From Physocladia obscura (taxonomy: Eukaryota; Chytridiomycota; Chytridiomycetes; Chytridiales; Chytriomycetaceae), in assembly GCA_027596945.1 (NCBI GenBank), contig JADGJH010000109.1:1-30447 (forward strand): DNA of 30,447 nucleotides, written 5' to 3'. A program made the translations under genes and the position numbers. The notes beneath the pieces are model-generated. The model was not told the origin of the DNA and did no database searches. It saw only the letters and a program-made list of their open reading frames with translations. Below are positions 20,898-30,447 of the stretch, in pieces (the first letter of the stretch is position 1; each line of letters starts with the position of its first letter).

Positions 20898-22404
20898 TTA
20901 ATTTGTTGTATCTTGCACGAAATAAAATGCCAATGCAATGATTACATACGACGTCAAAAGAACCCAACCCTCAAGCCAGGTACTTTTTCCGTCCTAAAAA
21001 AAACATAGAAAATATTAATATATATAACGTGAAAGACAAAGGAAAAGAAAAAAAAAGGTTACCCCAATTAAAGTGGTGACAACAAAAATAGAGACAAACA
21101 AGACGGCTGTTTCAAAAATTTCAAAATCAAGTGTTAAAGGTTGCCCAATAATCCATCCAAGTAGAACCAATATCGGAGCCACTAGTAGGGCAACTTGCAT
21201 ACTCGATCCAACAGCAACACCAATCACAAGATCCATTTTGTTACGCATAGCAGAACTAACTGCTGTGACGTGTTCAGCTGCATTGCCAACAATGGGCAAA
21301 ATAATAATTCCGATAAAAGTATGACTGATTCCAGCTTCTGAACTCAGACCGTCTAACGAATCGACAAGAAATTCGGCACATACCCCAATCAAGCAAGTTG
21401 CCCCAATAAGACCGAAGAATGCAATTGATGTTAATATATCTGGAACTTCTTCATCTTCCTCTTCCTCTTCTTCCTCAGTCTCTGCGTGCGAGCTTGTTAT
21501 TTTAGCACTCTTCAAATTTCTGGGAGTGACTTGGAGACCCTCAGGGTTGGTGTACATTTGGAAAATAAGGAATGCAACGTATGTGACCAAAAGCATGACA
21601 GCAGTTCCGCGCGATAAATGTAGAGTACTATCTTCAGAACCACCCTGAGCAGAAAATGCAGCTGGCACCATGAATCCAAGAAAAACAACAGTCAAGAGGC
21701 CAGTTGTCACGTTGGCATGATCAAGATTAAAAGACTGATACAAATTCTTGACTACAATTCCTTTCTCGCCATTAGCTTTCTGATCAACGGTCGGTTTTCT
21801 TAAGGATCCGAGGAAAAAACAGAATCCAAGAACAAGAAGAAGGTTTGAAAGAATAGAACCGATAATTGACGCTTGTAGAACACGTAAAAGACCTTGTTTG
21901 AGCGCAATAACTCCGACAATAAGTTCAACCGCATTTCCAAAAGTTGCATTCAGAAGACCACCAATAGTTTCACCGACACGCATTGAAAGCTGGTCAGTAG
22001 TATAGTCAAGAACTTTTGCAAGTGGGATAATTGCAAGGCAGTTGAGACAGAATGTAGCAATATCGCCTGTGCATTTAACACCAAAAAAATTTCAGTCAGC
22101 TTCAAAAAAGATTTTAATAGGTGGGTACCCCATTTCAGAGCGTATGAAAGAATCCCAAGCGGCACAAAAATACACCAGGTCACATTGAAGTAGAATATAG
22201 CTGTCCACAATGACCACAACGAGCTTCGGATTGTAAGTGGCTTTCGTCCAGATGGTTCTAGAACAAACAATACATCACGATGCCGATTCAAGCAAGTGGA
22301 GGTAAGAAAAGAATCAGATCTCAACGACAGCATATCAGGTTCTTTGGAGAATACTAACTGGCAGGTGGTAGGTCAACGTTCGTAGAGTTGGAAGCAGTCG
22401 CCAT
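20898..22404 (-). CDS. Ca2+/H+ exchanger (CAX, VCX1-like)
   Basis: A vacuolar-membrane antiporter that moves calcium into the vacuole in exchange for protons. Four exons in transcript order, 22359-22404, 22129-22257, 21063-22066 and 20898-20993, sum to 1275 nt and encode 424 residues, close to yeast Vcx1 (411). The two alpha-repeats are intact: GNAVELIVGVIALKQG (from about 102) and GNAAEHVTAVSSAMRNKMD (about 320), with the essential Glu of each GNxxE present. An acidic run (seven Glu then DEE, about 255) in the loop between the halves is typical of CAX. The first half also shows ETIGGLLNATFGNAVE, and the last exon DGKSTWLEGWVLL matches the family C-terminus. The first exon is inferred. An in-frame start at 22333 without that intron, or an out-of-frame ATG at 22517 upstream, would change the N-terminus. 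Tail-to-tail with the gelsolin gene, 144 bp apart. Confidence 0.93.
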
Positions 22405-24639
22405 CTCTTTTGCAAATGATTTTTTTTCCTATCAAAAAGTTCAATCCGAATTGAATCCCAATCAAGCCGCAGTAAATTTCGCAATTGCTCTTCGCTGGCT
22501 TTTTTTCCAGTCTGCATTGATTGAAAGATATCAAAAGCTGATCAAGCTCACATATCGTATTTCAGCTTTATTTTTCGCATATTTTTGTCAGTATTCTTAC
22601 CTCCCTGTTATAATAAAGAGAAACTCCCAGAATAAGATGCGTATAGTGGAACAAGTATCCCAAAAATACCACACTTATTGTCTTTTTTTTTTTTTTAATT
22701 TCACAACCAAACTCTATTGGATCCATTGACCTAACATGACCATGCTAAAAAATTTTCCAAAATTTTGCAGGTAATAATTTATTTTGTGCTTACCTCCTCT
22801 GTGTAATTTGTTTGTATCAAAAATTATGGTTTCATTATGATTTATTTTTGTTGTGAATATATCATCTGCATGTCATCCTCAACATTATCCTCAAGAAGCA
22901 ACAATACTCTTGCCCTTCACAAAGCAAGTTTATGCATGTTTTTGTACATGTTATCTTGCTAGTTTGTTTCTAATATTGAATTCAAATATATCTATTCTGC
23001 CATATTATCACCACTCAATACAACATCCACTGCCACTTGATAGCATGTTGTCATATTTTATCACTATTTCAATCCAACAAAACTGCTCTGCCATATTTGA
23101 TTTATTGAAAAAATTCCAAAACTGCAGTATTTTATTGTTGCTAAAACAAAAAAAATACTTCAAGTGGAGTAAAATGAACAATGCATTGCCTGATCTGATT
23201 AAAGGTCAGAACCACATGAAAACTGTATGACATTTCTTTGGTTCAATAGAAAATTGAGTTTGCCCAAACTCTAATGTGGTGCTTAGCTTGATCAGGTGGA
23301 ACAGTATCTTAGTCTTTTCAATCTCTTTGAAATACTATTTTTTGCCTCCAATTTTGTTGTTGTCAAAGTACTAAACACACTGGCAATATCAATGGAATTT
23401 TTTTTCTATTTCAATAACTATTTAAACCAGACTTCTTCCTTTGTTTTTATTATTGGCCATTTTGAATATAAAAAAATTTTATTAAAAATTAAATTCAAAA
23501 TTCAGCTCCAATTCATACTCCGCTCTTAAACTCATATAATTTAGTTCTAAGAGATAGAAATTAGTTAATTTAAATTAATTTAGCAACCAGCAGCCTATTA
23601 TAGCTATTATTCTGCAAGTTGCTAGAATCTTAAGCTTGTTTTCCATTCTTCTACTTGACATCATTTTTATTATTACAGAACCCCTCACTAAACATGCATT
23701 CTCCATTTTATTGGCTGCCTTTGTGTGCATTATATTGTCAAAAGTTGGACAGGAAGAGGATGGCTGCCAAAAGCTTCACATCTCTACAGCTTTCAAAATT
23801 TTGCTGGCCTTCTACCAGACATTGTGTTGCACAAAAGTCTCTCCAAGCACTACACCAGAAATGTCAAAATTGTACTATTTAAAGCCTTGTGTATACTGCC
23901 ACAAGCCCATATCCAATGACAAACAAATACCAAGCAATTAGATTAGAGCAGGAGGAAGTTAGACAAAGAACATCTTGTCTGGGAAAAATGGGAATTATGG
24001 ATGGAAAATAGTGATGTAAAATCCAATTTATAATTGGTAGTTACATTTGGTCTTTGTTATTGACAGTATTTGCTTTAGCACATATGGGACAAATATTTGG
24101 ATATGTCACAATTGTTCAAGATTATGAAATGATGGAAAGTTCAATGGCTTTTGTTCAATTTGTGCTGCAGTAATGTTGAGTAAAGAAATAAAAATCAAGT
24201 TTTTATCAGCCATCAAATTTTATTGGCTAATCTGAGATTCTTGAAAGTTATAGCTGGTGCAGTAGTTTGGGAAGTGAGTTATAGAAATTTTTTGTTTCAT
24301 GAAATCAAACGCTGCTACCCCACTTCTGCCATTTACTTTACTAAAATCCTCAGTCACACATGTTGTTGGTTTTTGAGTTTAAAGGCTTAGTATTGTTGTG
24401 AGCCTTAAGCTTGATAGTAGTTTTGGGTAGAGAGTTATTTATTTTAGAATGTTTTCAAAAGTCAAAATCCAACAACCTTCTTATAGCTTTTTTCATGCCT
24501 AATCAGTCCATTTCAAATCCCCTATGATTTCACTTGATTAGTGATTTCACACTTTTTGGGGTCCCTTGTGCAAGATGATTCAGGTGAGTGATTGGAGTTT
24601 TCTTTTATTAATGTTCTTTTTTGTTTTTATTCTCAAAGG
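22405..24639. other. AT-rich repeat-derived region, left part
   Basis: About 2.2 kb follow the start of the calcium exchanger. The first few hundred bases must hold its promoter. The rest has short open frames (22853-23230 and 23636-23941) rich in Ile, Leu, Ser, Cys and Tyr without recognisable motifs. A diverged repeat copy lies at 24156-24287. The region resembles decayed mobile DNA. Confidence 0.45.
24156..24287 (+). repeat. diverged unknown repeat, copy A
   Basis: Two segments here match copy B at 26635-26746. By eye the right-hand 52-base segment (24236-24287) aligns without gaps to 26695-26746 with about 36 identical bases. The left segment (24156-24196, ending in TAAAGAAATAAAAATC) matches 26635-26672 even better. 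The spacing between the segments differs by about 17 bases. The family is unknown to me. Confidence 0.6.
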
Positions 24640-25260
24640 TACAGATTTCAAAACACAGCTTTTGGGAACTGTGGATGTGGTCTGTTGGTGACAAAACTGG
24701 GTGTGCGCCTAGTGGCTGTCACACTCAGTTTGTCTGTGTTTTTATTTTAATAAAGATAAAATTTATTTTAAAATAAAAACAAAGTGGAAAAACAGCTGGC
24801 ACAGCTGGCACCGTCTCCTGATGGATCTCTGCATACTGGCAGCCAAGCGCTAATGCATCACAGCTGTTTTGTTCTCTTTTTGATCAGCTTTTATTATAAT
24901 TTTATAGTTTTATTTTAAATAAAGACAGACAGACAACGGCCAAAGCAGCTTTGTTGTCTGATAGGTATATGCACATTGCGCACATGGGCATAAATTCTTG
25001 CAGGTAACATTGATGTCACACAGCTGTTTTTGTTTTGTTTTGTTTTGTTTGAAATAATAAATCTCAATTAATTAGATTTTTATTTAAGAAAAACAATGAC
25101 AAAACTCACTGTGAACAGCTGGGCCTATGCTTGCTGCATGTATCAGTGCTGCCTCCTGCGGATGGCACATTGATGTTGCACAGCCTATTTTGACTTGTTG
25201 CGGTACATTTTTGCAACAGTTTGTTTTTTGTCCTTTGGAAAAATTTACTGGGCAATTTTT
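24640..25260. repeat. degenerate array of about four inverted-repeat units
   Basis: Four units recur about every 136-168 bp, at roughly 24640, 24776, 24920 and 25088. Each has a core of about 65-75 bp bounded by inverted ACAGCTG-type arms, followed by an AT-rich spacer containing AATAAA-like words. The best-preserved arms are AAAACAGCTG ending at 24798 and its exact complement CAGCTGTTTT at 24861-24870. Units 2 to 4 share an inner right end (TAATGCATCACAGC, ACATTGATGTCACACAGC and ACATTGATGTTGCACAGC). Units differ widely elsewhere. There is no open frame. I do not recognise the element. Confidence 0.6.
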
Positions 25261-25372
25261 TTTAATAAAAAAAAAATAATAAAAACTATTTATTTATTTT
25301 TATTTATTTAATTTGGACCAAAAATAATAATAATAAAATATATTTTATTTATTTATTACTTTTCTTTGCATT
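25261..25372. repeat. AT-only low-complexity tract
   Basis: Runs of A, T, TTTA and AATA make up almost the whole stretch. It separates the inverted-repeat array from the Tc1/mariner relic. No information beyond composition can be read from it. Confidence 0.8.
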
Positions 25373-25639
25373 ACTTGTTTTATTCCATTAACTCTCACCA
25401 CAGAGTCACCAGAACTTCAACCCATGTGTCTCTTTTTTCACAGCATTCATAGAGTTGTTCTCATCAATCTGTGTTATTAAATAACATTATCATCATAATG
25501 TAGTTTGTCCCAAAACAATGCCCTATGTGGGAAAAATTAAAAATGATCCCACCTGATGTACAATACCTTTAAAGCTGCTCAATGCTACTTGAATTATATT
25601 GGGGAGTATGCAGGTAAGAAAGGAGATGCTGTGCACAAG

Positions 25640-26340
25640 TGGTACCCAGCAGATATCTGCATTTCTGCAAAAAAGTCACGATGGTTGTGATGGTTGTGTT
25701 AAACTCCAAATCAAGAAAATTATTTGTGAGTATCCATTGACACCTATTTGAGAACTCTAAATTGAGCTTGCACATCATCTTGGGCCAAAATTACACACAC
25801 CATTAAAATCAACAATTAACAGATTTGAACTGGAAAATGGACTCATTCTTTGCAAAGTTTTAAAGAAGCCACTTTTATTAGATATTAACTGCATAAAACA
25901 ACTTAAATTTGCAATATTTCACCAGGAAGATATTGATCTTTTAATCAGTGACATTATGTTCAGTGGTTTTGGACTTTGTCCATCTGTTGTTCTTGATGGC
26001 AGCAAAAACCAATACACATATCAGAAACTCCTTGAAGAATATCTTATCCCTGAAATTCACACAACAAAAAATGAATTTGGTGTTTATATAAAATAATGCC
26101 AGATGTCACAAAATAAAATAATTGTGGATTTTTTTGTTCATGAACATGTTTAAGTTTTTAAATTATTTCCATTTAGCCTTAACCTGAACCCTATTGAAAA
26201 TTTATTGCATGCCCTTGAGGCAAGGAGACAAAAAAAGATTGGGATGCTGTGTTCTTCCATGATGCAGCATTATTTGTAGCTGATGCAATTTGCAAGAGTC
26301 AATCAAGCTTTAGCAGTAACCATGCTTTGGTAGTGGAGCA
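25640..26340 (+). mobile_element. Tc1/mariner transposase relic
   Basis: The plus strand holds fragments of a Tc1-family DDE transposase in shifting frames. At about 25800-25910 a stretch containing STINRFELENGLI and then KVLKKPLLL resembles the second helix-turn-helix and linker (xVKKPLLSxKN) of Tc1 proteins. At about 25945-26090 come GFGLCPSVVLDGSKNQYTY and LLEEYLIPEI, the GxGxLxxIDGxxNxxxYxxIL segment. NNARCH at 26092-26109 sits where DNAxCH with the second catalytic Asp is expected, so that Asp has become Asn. LNPIENL at about 26184-26204 keeps the final catalytic Glu (26196-26198). The distance between these two sites, 104 nt, fits a DD34E enzyme with a one-base indel. The first catalytic Asp region seems deleted, and several stops interrupt the frame. 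Terminal inverted repeats were not found, so the limits are approximate. Confidence 0.8.
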
Positions 26341-26791
26341 TTAAAGGGTTTAATTTTAATTACTTCTATCAGAAGATTGATATCATAGTTTGAGCAAAAG
26401 TGGAACCCTGATTTGCACCTGGATGATCCCTGGTTGTCAGTCTTATCATTGGCACCCTCCAGAGCGGAAGTGCTGGCTTCTGGGCAGTTGCTGTCTGTTT
26501 TGGTGGCATCTGTTCACCAAATAATTCTTTTTATTCTGAAAAGTAAGGTTGAGATATCAAATTTCTTTGTGCAGAGGGACACCCATAAAAATGGAGATTT
26601 TCGGGAGATGTTAAAGTTAAAAACAGTACCTATTCAGTTTGTGCAGCAAGACTGTGTAAAGAAATAAAGATCGAATTTTGATTCGCGAATGTTTGATTCC
26701 TGAAAATTCCAGTTGTCGCAGTGCACTGGTAAACAAGTGATAGAAAGTAACACAGAGTCGCTTTTCCTTGTTTTAAAAAAAAATCTTTCCA
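26341..26791. other. repeat-derived DNA upstream of the BTG gene
   Basis: This stretch joins the Tc1 relic to the BTG gene and must contain the BTG promoter. A plus-strand frame at about 26432-26530 reads VVSLIIGTLQSGSAGFWAVA, a hydrophobic segment of membrane-protein character, but it is short and broken. Repeat copy B occupies its right half. Confidence 0.4.
26635..26746 (+). repeat. diverged unknown repeat, copy B
   Basis: Partner of copy A at 24156-24287. Copies A and B lie in the same orientation about 2.5 kb apart, on either side of the inverted-repeat array and the Tc1 relic. In one frame this copy is open for about 26 codons (RNKDRILIRECLIPENSSC and on) before a stop, which may be a trace of former coding sequence. 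Confidence 0.6.
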
Positions 26792-27653
26792 ATGACAGAA
26801 ACCGCCGTTACAACAGCAACACGGATGGTGCATCCACCGTCTCCAGCAGGCAGCGATCTGACAACTAACTCAGACAGTACTTCCGCAGTAACCCGAGCAG
26901 TGGGATCGGCTGAGATTTCAGCCGCAATTGAATTTCTGGGTTCGTAAACATCTTCCCTTTCAGTTCTCTATACCCAAGGGGCAAACGGGCTGAGCGACAT
27001 GCGTGTTCACGTTTAGTACTTACTCGCCACTGAACCGAATTAACATACAGGTCGTCACCTAAACAGCCCACAGTCACAGCTGACCGCAACGCAGACTAGG
27101 GAGTTCCTGGCTGCGCTGACTGACCATCTGTCTCTGCTGGTTTCCTCTTCAACGTGGATTCCGTCGGCACCGCACTTTGGGTGGGTCTCGTGTGATGTGT
27201 TGGTTGGTTGGTACACTGTCCTGATGCGCCACCAGATCGGCCCGGCGGTGTCTTCTCAACACTACCCGTAAACTGGATAAGACGCTGTGGACGGCCGCCG
27301 ATCAGCTTTCTATTCCGTCCTTACTCGTTCTGAACGCCCTACCTGCGGATCTTGCGTTGTGGATTGATCCTGGCTCTGTCGTTTACCGCCAAGGCTCAGA
27401 CCACGCACCTCTTGTGGTTGTATGGGAAGATAGCTATGTTGCCCACCAACGCTTGGTTTACCAGCATCATATTACGAGCAAGTGGAGTCAATCTCAAACT
27501 CCCTCGCCACCTATCGTATCGACTGTTATGTCACCTGTTGTTGTATCCAGTCCACTGCTCATCAATGCCAACGCCATCCTACCACAGAAGTCTAAAGTCG
27601 TCATGAAAATACCCTCCTCTGCAAGAGCAACGACATCGTCAAGCATTTTTTAG
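26792..27653 (+). CDS. BTG/Tob-family protein
   Basis: BTG/Tob proteins bind the CAF1 (Pop2/CNOT7) deadenylase of the CCR4-NOT complex and promote mRNA poly(A) shortening; animal members restrain proliferation. Three exons, 26792-26939, 27051-27180 and 27236-27653, sum to 696 nt (231 residues). The BTG domain starts at about residue 44 (EISAAIEFLGRHL). It continues with box A (TREFLAALTDHL, then STWIPSAPHFGSARRCLLN, assembled exactly across intron 2) and box B (IPSLLVLNALPADLALWIDP, then SVVYRQG and VVVWED). The W-x-P, GS-x-x-RC and LWIDP-x-x-V-x-YR features are diagnostic. The N-terminal 40 residues are Thr/Ser-rich, and the C-terminal 70 residues are Ser/Pro-rich and look disordered. I see no PAM2 motif for poly(A)-binding protein. 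The codon use is GC-richer than the repeat DNA upstream. Confidence 0.88.
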
Positions 27654-27831
27654 ATATTTTCGACTATAAATTGGTGTTATAATGTTGAATTTTACCTTCT
27701 TTTCTGCCGTTCCCTTTTATTCCCCTTTCCCCCTGCAATTTTTGATTCAAATTTCACTTACCTGGCAATATGTTATCGTAGTATGAAAAAACAAAGATGA
27801 ATAGTCTCAATTTTTTTTTTTTCACCCGAAA

Positions 27832-29932
27832 ATGTTCTGTGCTAGTTGAGTATTTTTCTTCATTGCACCGCTCCAAGTCGGTCACTATTGTTCGCAAGCA
27901 AATTGTAACTGTCTGTCTAAATAAAAATGCAATTGAATTTTTTTTTAGTCTCGGGAGAACCGCCTTCGGATCCAGTTGTTTCTCGCAAAACCGGATTTCT
28001 TTATGAACGCCGCTTAATTCTTAAATTCATCGCCGATAGCGGAAAAGAACCCAACACAGACCACGAACTGTCTGAAGAAGACTTAATTACTCTCCATGCA
28101 CGTACGTGAGAGCTGACCTTGCACCCCTCCGACTCTGTCGGCGGTTTTTGTTTTTCTTCCATTTCCGTCAAAGCAAGACTAACTGCGCATACAAACATGA
28201 ACATACGCACGACCAATGCACAATCATACCAATCGCAATAAATAAACAAACACAATAATTACACACACACATAGTCCCGAAAATAGTCAAACCACGCCCA
28301 CCAACCATAAACTCAATCCCGTCGCTTCTCTTGCTTCTCCAAAATGAATACGACAGCTCCGCTCTTGAAACGTATACACTCAAAAAGCAGCTGCTTCAGC
28401 TGCGCCAGGAGCTCTCGAACGCGTTGTACGAGAACGATGCCGCAAAGCGTGTTATTGCGCGGCTTGTGCGAGAACGGGACGCGGCGCGAGAGAATTTGGC
28501 TGCTGTTAGTGCTGCGGTTGGTGTTGTTCCTCAACAGCAGCAACAGCAAGAAAATCAACCGCAAGAACCTGGTGCGGAAGATATGGATGTTGATGGGGAG
28601 AAAGCTGGTGATAATGATGAAGGCGAGGATGATGATGCGATTGCGGGCGTTAATAAAGAAATTGCGGCGAAATTGGATGCTGCAAATGCACAGTTGAGTT
28701 TTGTATTGTTTTGTTTTTTCTTTGTTTTTTATTGGCACTAAAAAGAAAAAAATAATAATGATCTGCATCGTTGATTTTCGTTGGTTATCAAATTAACATA
28801 GACTCACGAAGACACGCAAAAAGAGAAAGCCCCCAGCGGGAACGGCAACGCTGGAAGAAATTGGCGCCTTCTCGGCCAAAACAGAAATACCATCTCTCCA
28901 CAGTACTACAAATCCTGGCGTCGCAACTCTCGACGTTCTCAGTACACCACCCCCGCAGCAGCAAGAGACATCAGAATCTGATACAGAAAACTGGGTTGTG
29001 ACTGGTGGAAATGATGGAACAATCATCATCACGAACAAATCCTCTGGAGCCCAAATCGCTAGCGTGAAAGCCCACGGCGCAAAAAAAGTGACCAAAGTCG
29101 CGTGGATTGAAAATTCCCGTGGCTCCGCGTTCATTAGTTCCAGCGTCGACCACACTGTGAAATTATGGAACGTGAAAGAAGATGGTGCTGGCGATGATAG
29201 GAAGTGGAGTTTGGGAAAAGCGTCGAACGTTATTAAAGGACACACTGCCGAAGTTTCGGATGTTGCGGTGCATCCGTCGTGCGGCGAATACGCTGTCTCG
29301 GCGTCTTTGGATTCCACGTGGGCATTTCTTGATCTCGAAAGAGGTGTGCAGGTTTCCAAGACTTCGCACCCGGATGGAAAAGAAGGTTTGCACTTTTTTT
29401 TTTTCTTCCTCAATTACTAATATAAAACTTAGCATATACAAGTGTTGCGATTCACCCTGACGGACTAATTGCAGCAACAGGAACAACAGACTCCGTTGTG
29501 CGCATGTGGGATCTAAAATCAACAAAAGATGTTGGAACTTTTAAAGACCAGCAACATGCTGGCCGCATCACGTCAATGTCGTTTTCTGAAAACGGTTACC
29601 TTTTCGCGACAGCTAGTGCAGATTCATCCATTGTGAAATTGTGGGATTTGCGAAAACTTGAAAACATTTACAGTATTGATGCCGCTTCTGCAAGTAGCAA
29701 GAAAAAGACGGGGGTTTATAAAGTTGCGTTTGATTATGGCGCGGGATATCTTGGAGTTGCTTGCGGAGATACTGTGAGTGTGTTTAAGAACAAGACATGG
29801 GATGAAATTGTGAAGTTTACACCGTTTGGAGAAGGTGGTAGTAGTGTTAGTGACTTTAAGTTTGGGGCATATTCAAAGTGGATTGCGACTGCAGGAGTTG
29901 GGGAGAGGAAGGTTGTTGTTTACGGGGTGTGA
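27832..29932 (+). CDS. PRP19: pre-mRNA-processing factor 19 (U-box E3 ligase)
   Basis: PRP19 is the ubiquitin ligase core of the nineteen complex, which stabilises U5 and U6 snRNPs during spliceosome activation and acts in DNA repair. Five exons, 27832-27844, 27949-28101, 28275-28692, 28802-29385 and 29433-29932, sum to 1668 nt (555 residues; yeast 503, human 504). The first exon has only 13 coding bases. Order: U-box (1 to about 55, MFCAISGEPPSDPVVS), the linker KIVKPRPPTINSIPSLL, and a coiled-coil tetramerisation region (KKQLLQLRQELSNALYENDA, then AAKRVIARLVRERD). An inserted Gln-rich and acidic segment (about 133-180) accounts for the extra length. The WD40 propeller runs from about residue 255 to the end, with blades such as SSSVDHTVKLWNV and TGTTDSVVRMWDL. 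The last splice joins GKE to AYTSVAIHPDG, a conserved PRP19 segment. Convergent with the phosphatase gene, 158 bp away. Confidence 0.95.
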
Positions 29933-30090
29933 GGGAAAATTTTGAACGATTATATGGTTGGTTTTTGGATGCTGTTATTTTTTTTTTTTCCTTTTTCGTT
30001 GTTTTTGGCTTTTTATTAAATAAAAAAAATGCAAAAAAAAACAAAAAAAAACCTCCCTTAATTATTTTTATTATTTTATTTTATCAAGTT

Positions 30091-30447
30091 TTAAGCTAGA
30101 AGCTCTTCAATCTCTTTTCCCGAATATCCAAGCAATGGCAGAACAAAAAGCAAGCTTGATTGATTCAAAACAACCTGCGCTTGCTCTTGCACACGCGGTT
30201 TAGCATTAAAAGCGACGCCAAGGCCAGATAATCCAAGCATCGGCAGGTCGTTTGCTCCGTCTCCAACAGCAACAACTTGGTTCAAGCCAACTCCACACGA
30301 TTGGGCAATGACATCCAAAAGCTCGGCTTTTCGGATTCCATCCACTATTGGCCCGAAAGTGGTTCCGTCAAGTACTGTTCCGTCTTTCGAAACTTGGAGC
30401 TGAACGGACGGGGATGGGGAGTTTTGAGAATTTTTAAAATTTAAAAA
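30091..30447 (-). CDS. phosphoserine phosphatase, C-terminal part (cut by window edge)
   Basis: The HAD-superfamily enzyme removes phosphate from L-phosphoserine in the last step of serine synthesis. The stop codon is at 30091-30093 and the frame is open to the window edge, so the N-terminal half, with the DxDxT nucleophile motif, is outside. Visible: an extended strand region (SVQLQVSKDGTVLDGTTFGP), motif III lysine in VDGIRKAELL, and motif IV VAVGDGANDLPMLGLSG followed by GLGVAFNAKP, the pattern of SerB/SER2. The last residues (PLLGYSGKEIEELLA) match the family's short C-terminal tail. Near the edge (30420-30447) the translation becomes Ser/Asn-rich and unlike the family, so an intron boundary may lie there. 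An orthologue of yeast SER2 is likely. Confidence 0.88.
   Translation of the reverse strand, partial: FLNFKNSQNSPSPSVQLQVSKDGTVLDGTTFGPIVDGIRKAELLDVIAQSCGVGLNQVVAVGDGANDLPMLGLSGLGVAFNAKPRVQEQAQVVLNQSSLLFVLPLLGYSGKEIEELLA

Noticed and set aside
22388..22729. Plus-strand frame of 113 codons antisense to the calcium exchanger start
   Set aside because: It opens with a non-ATG codon, overlaps the promoter and first exon of a well-supported gene and has no motif.
22853..23941. Two plus-strand frames (22853-23230 and 23636-23941)
   Set aside because: Composition is that of AT-rich non-coding DNA (Ile, Leu, Ser, Tyr, Cys), there are competing overlapping frames, and no family is recognised.
24640..25260. 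Repeat array considered as CRISPR
   Set aside because: The units are degenerate, of uneven length and inside a eukaryotic intron-bearing genome; no conserved direct repeat of 24-40 bp exists.
28793..29413. 206-codon minus-strand frame
   Set aside because: It is the antisense shadow of the PRP19 WD40 exon.

Overview
The window looks like nuclear DNA of an early-diverging, chytrid-like fungus. Genes sit on both strands and are cut by many short GT-AG introns (mostly 45-110 bp). Intergenic DNA is AT-rich with homopolymer runs. The gene set combines fungal features (a full-size PDR-type ABC transporter, a relic of an OPT peptide transporter) with families characteristic of early fungi and animals (BTG/Tob, gelsolin repeats, a membrane-anchored SH3 protein). 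Gene models were assembled by eye by joining open frames at splice sites; in nearly every multi-exon gene the exon lengths sum to a multiple of three, an independent check. The species assignment is inference.

Layout. 0-2.2 kb: two uncharacterised low-complexity protein genes on the minus strand. 3.4-4.3 kb: a decayed oligopeptide-transporter pseudogene. 4.85-5.5 kb: ribosomal protein L9 (uL6). 6.0-10.9 kb: an intact 11-exon PDR/ABCG transporter of about 1427 residues. 12.0-12.45 kb: a small HMG-box chromatin protein of NHP6/HMGB type. 12.5-14.8 kb: gene-poor DNA with a possible membrane-protein remnant and a perfect 64-bp tandem duplication. 14.8-16.1 kb: a membrane protein resembling a bacterial methyltransferase-like family but lacking the SAM-binding glycine loop. 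16.4-18.55 kb (minus): a single-pass membrane protein with two cytosolic SH3 domains, sharing a 111-bp divergent promoter with a gelsolin-repeat gene (18.66-20.75 kb). 20.9-22.4 kb (minus): a vacuolar-type Ca2+/H+ exchanger. 22.4-26.8 kb: a 4.4-kb graveyard of mobile DNA, with a degenerate array of inverted-repeat units, a Tc1/mariner relic and two diverged copies of an unknown repeat. 26.8-27.65 kb: a BTG/Tob protein. 27.8-29.9 kb: PRP19, the spliceosomal U-box ubiquitin ligase. 30.1 kb to the edge (minus): the C-terminal part of a phosphoserine phosphatase.

The genes form no operon or obvious pathway. They are a mix of housekeeping (uL6, PRP19, HMGB, serine synthesis), transport (ABC, CAX, dead OPT) and actin/signalling functions (gelsolin, SH3 receptor-like, BTG). 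No wholly new system is proven. The observations most worth checking are the inverted-repeat array next to the Tc1 relic, the SH3 protein whose two SH3 domains are split at almost the same place, the methyltransferase-like protein with a lost cofactor site, and a 34-nt intron.
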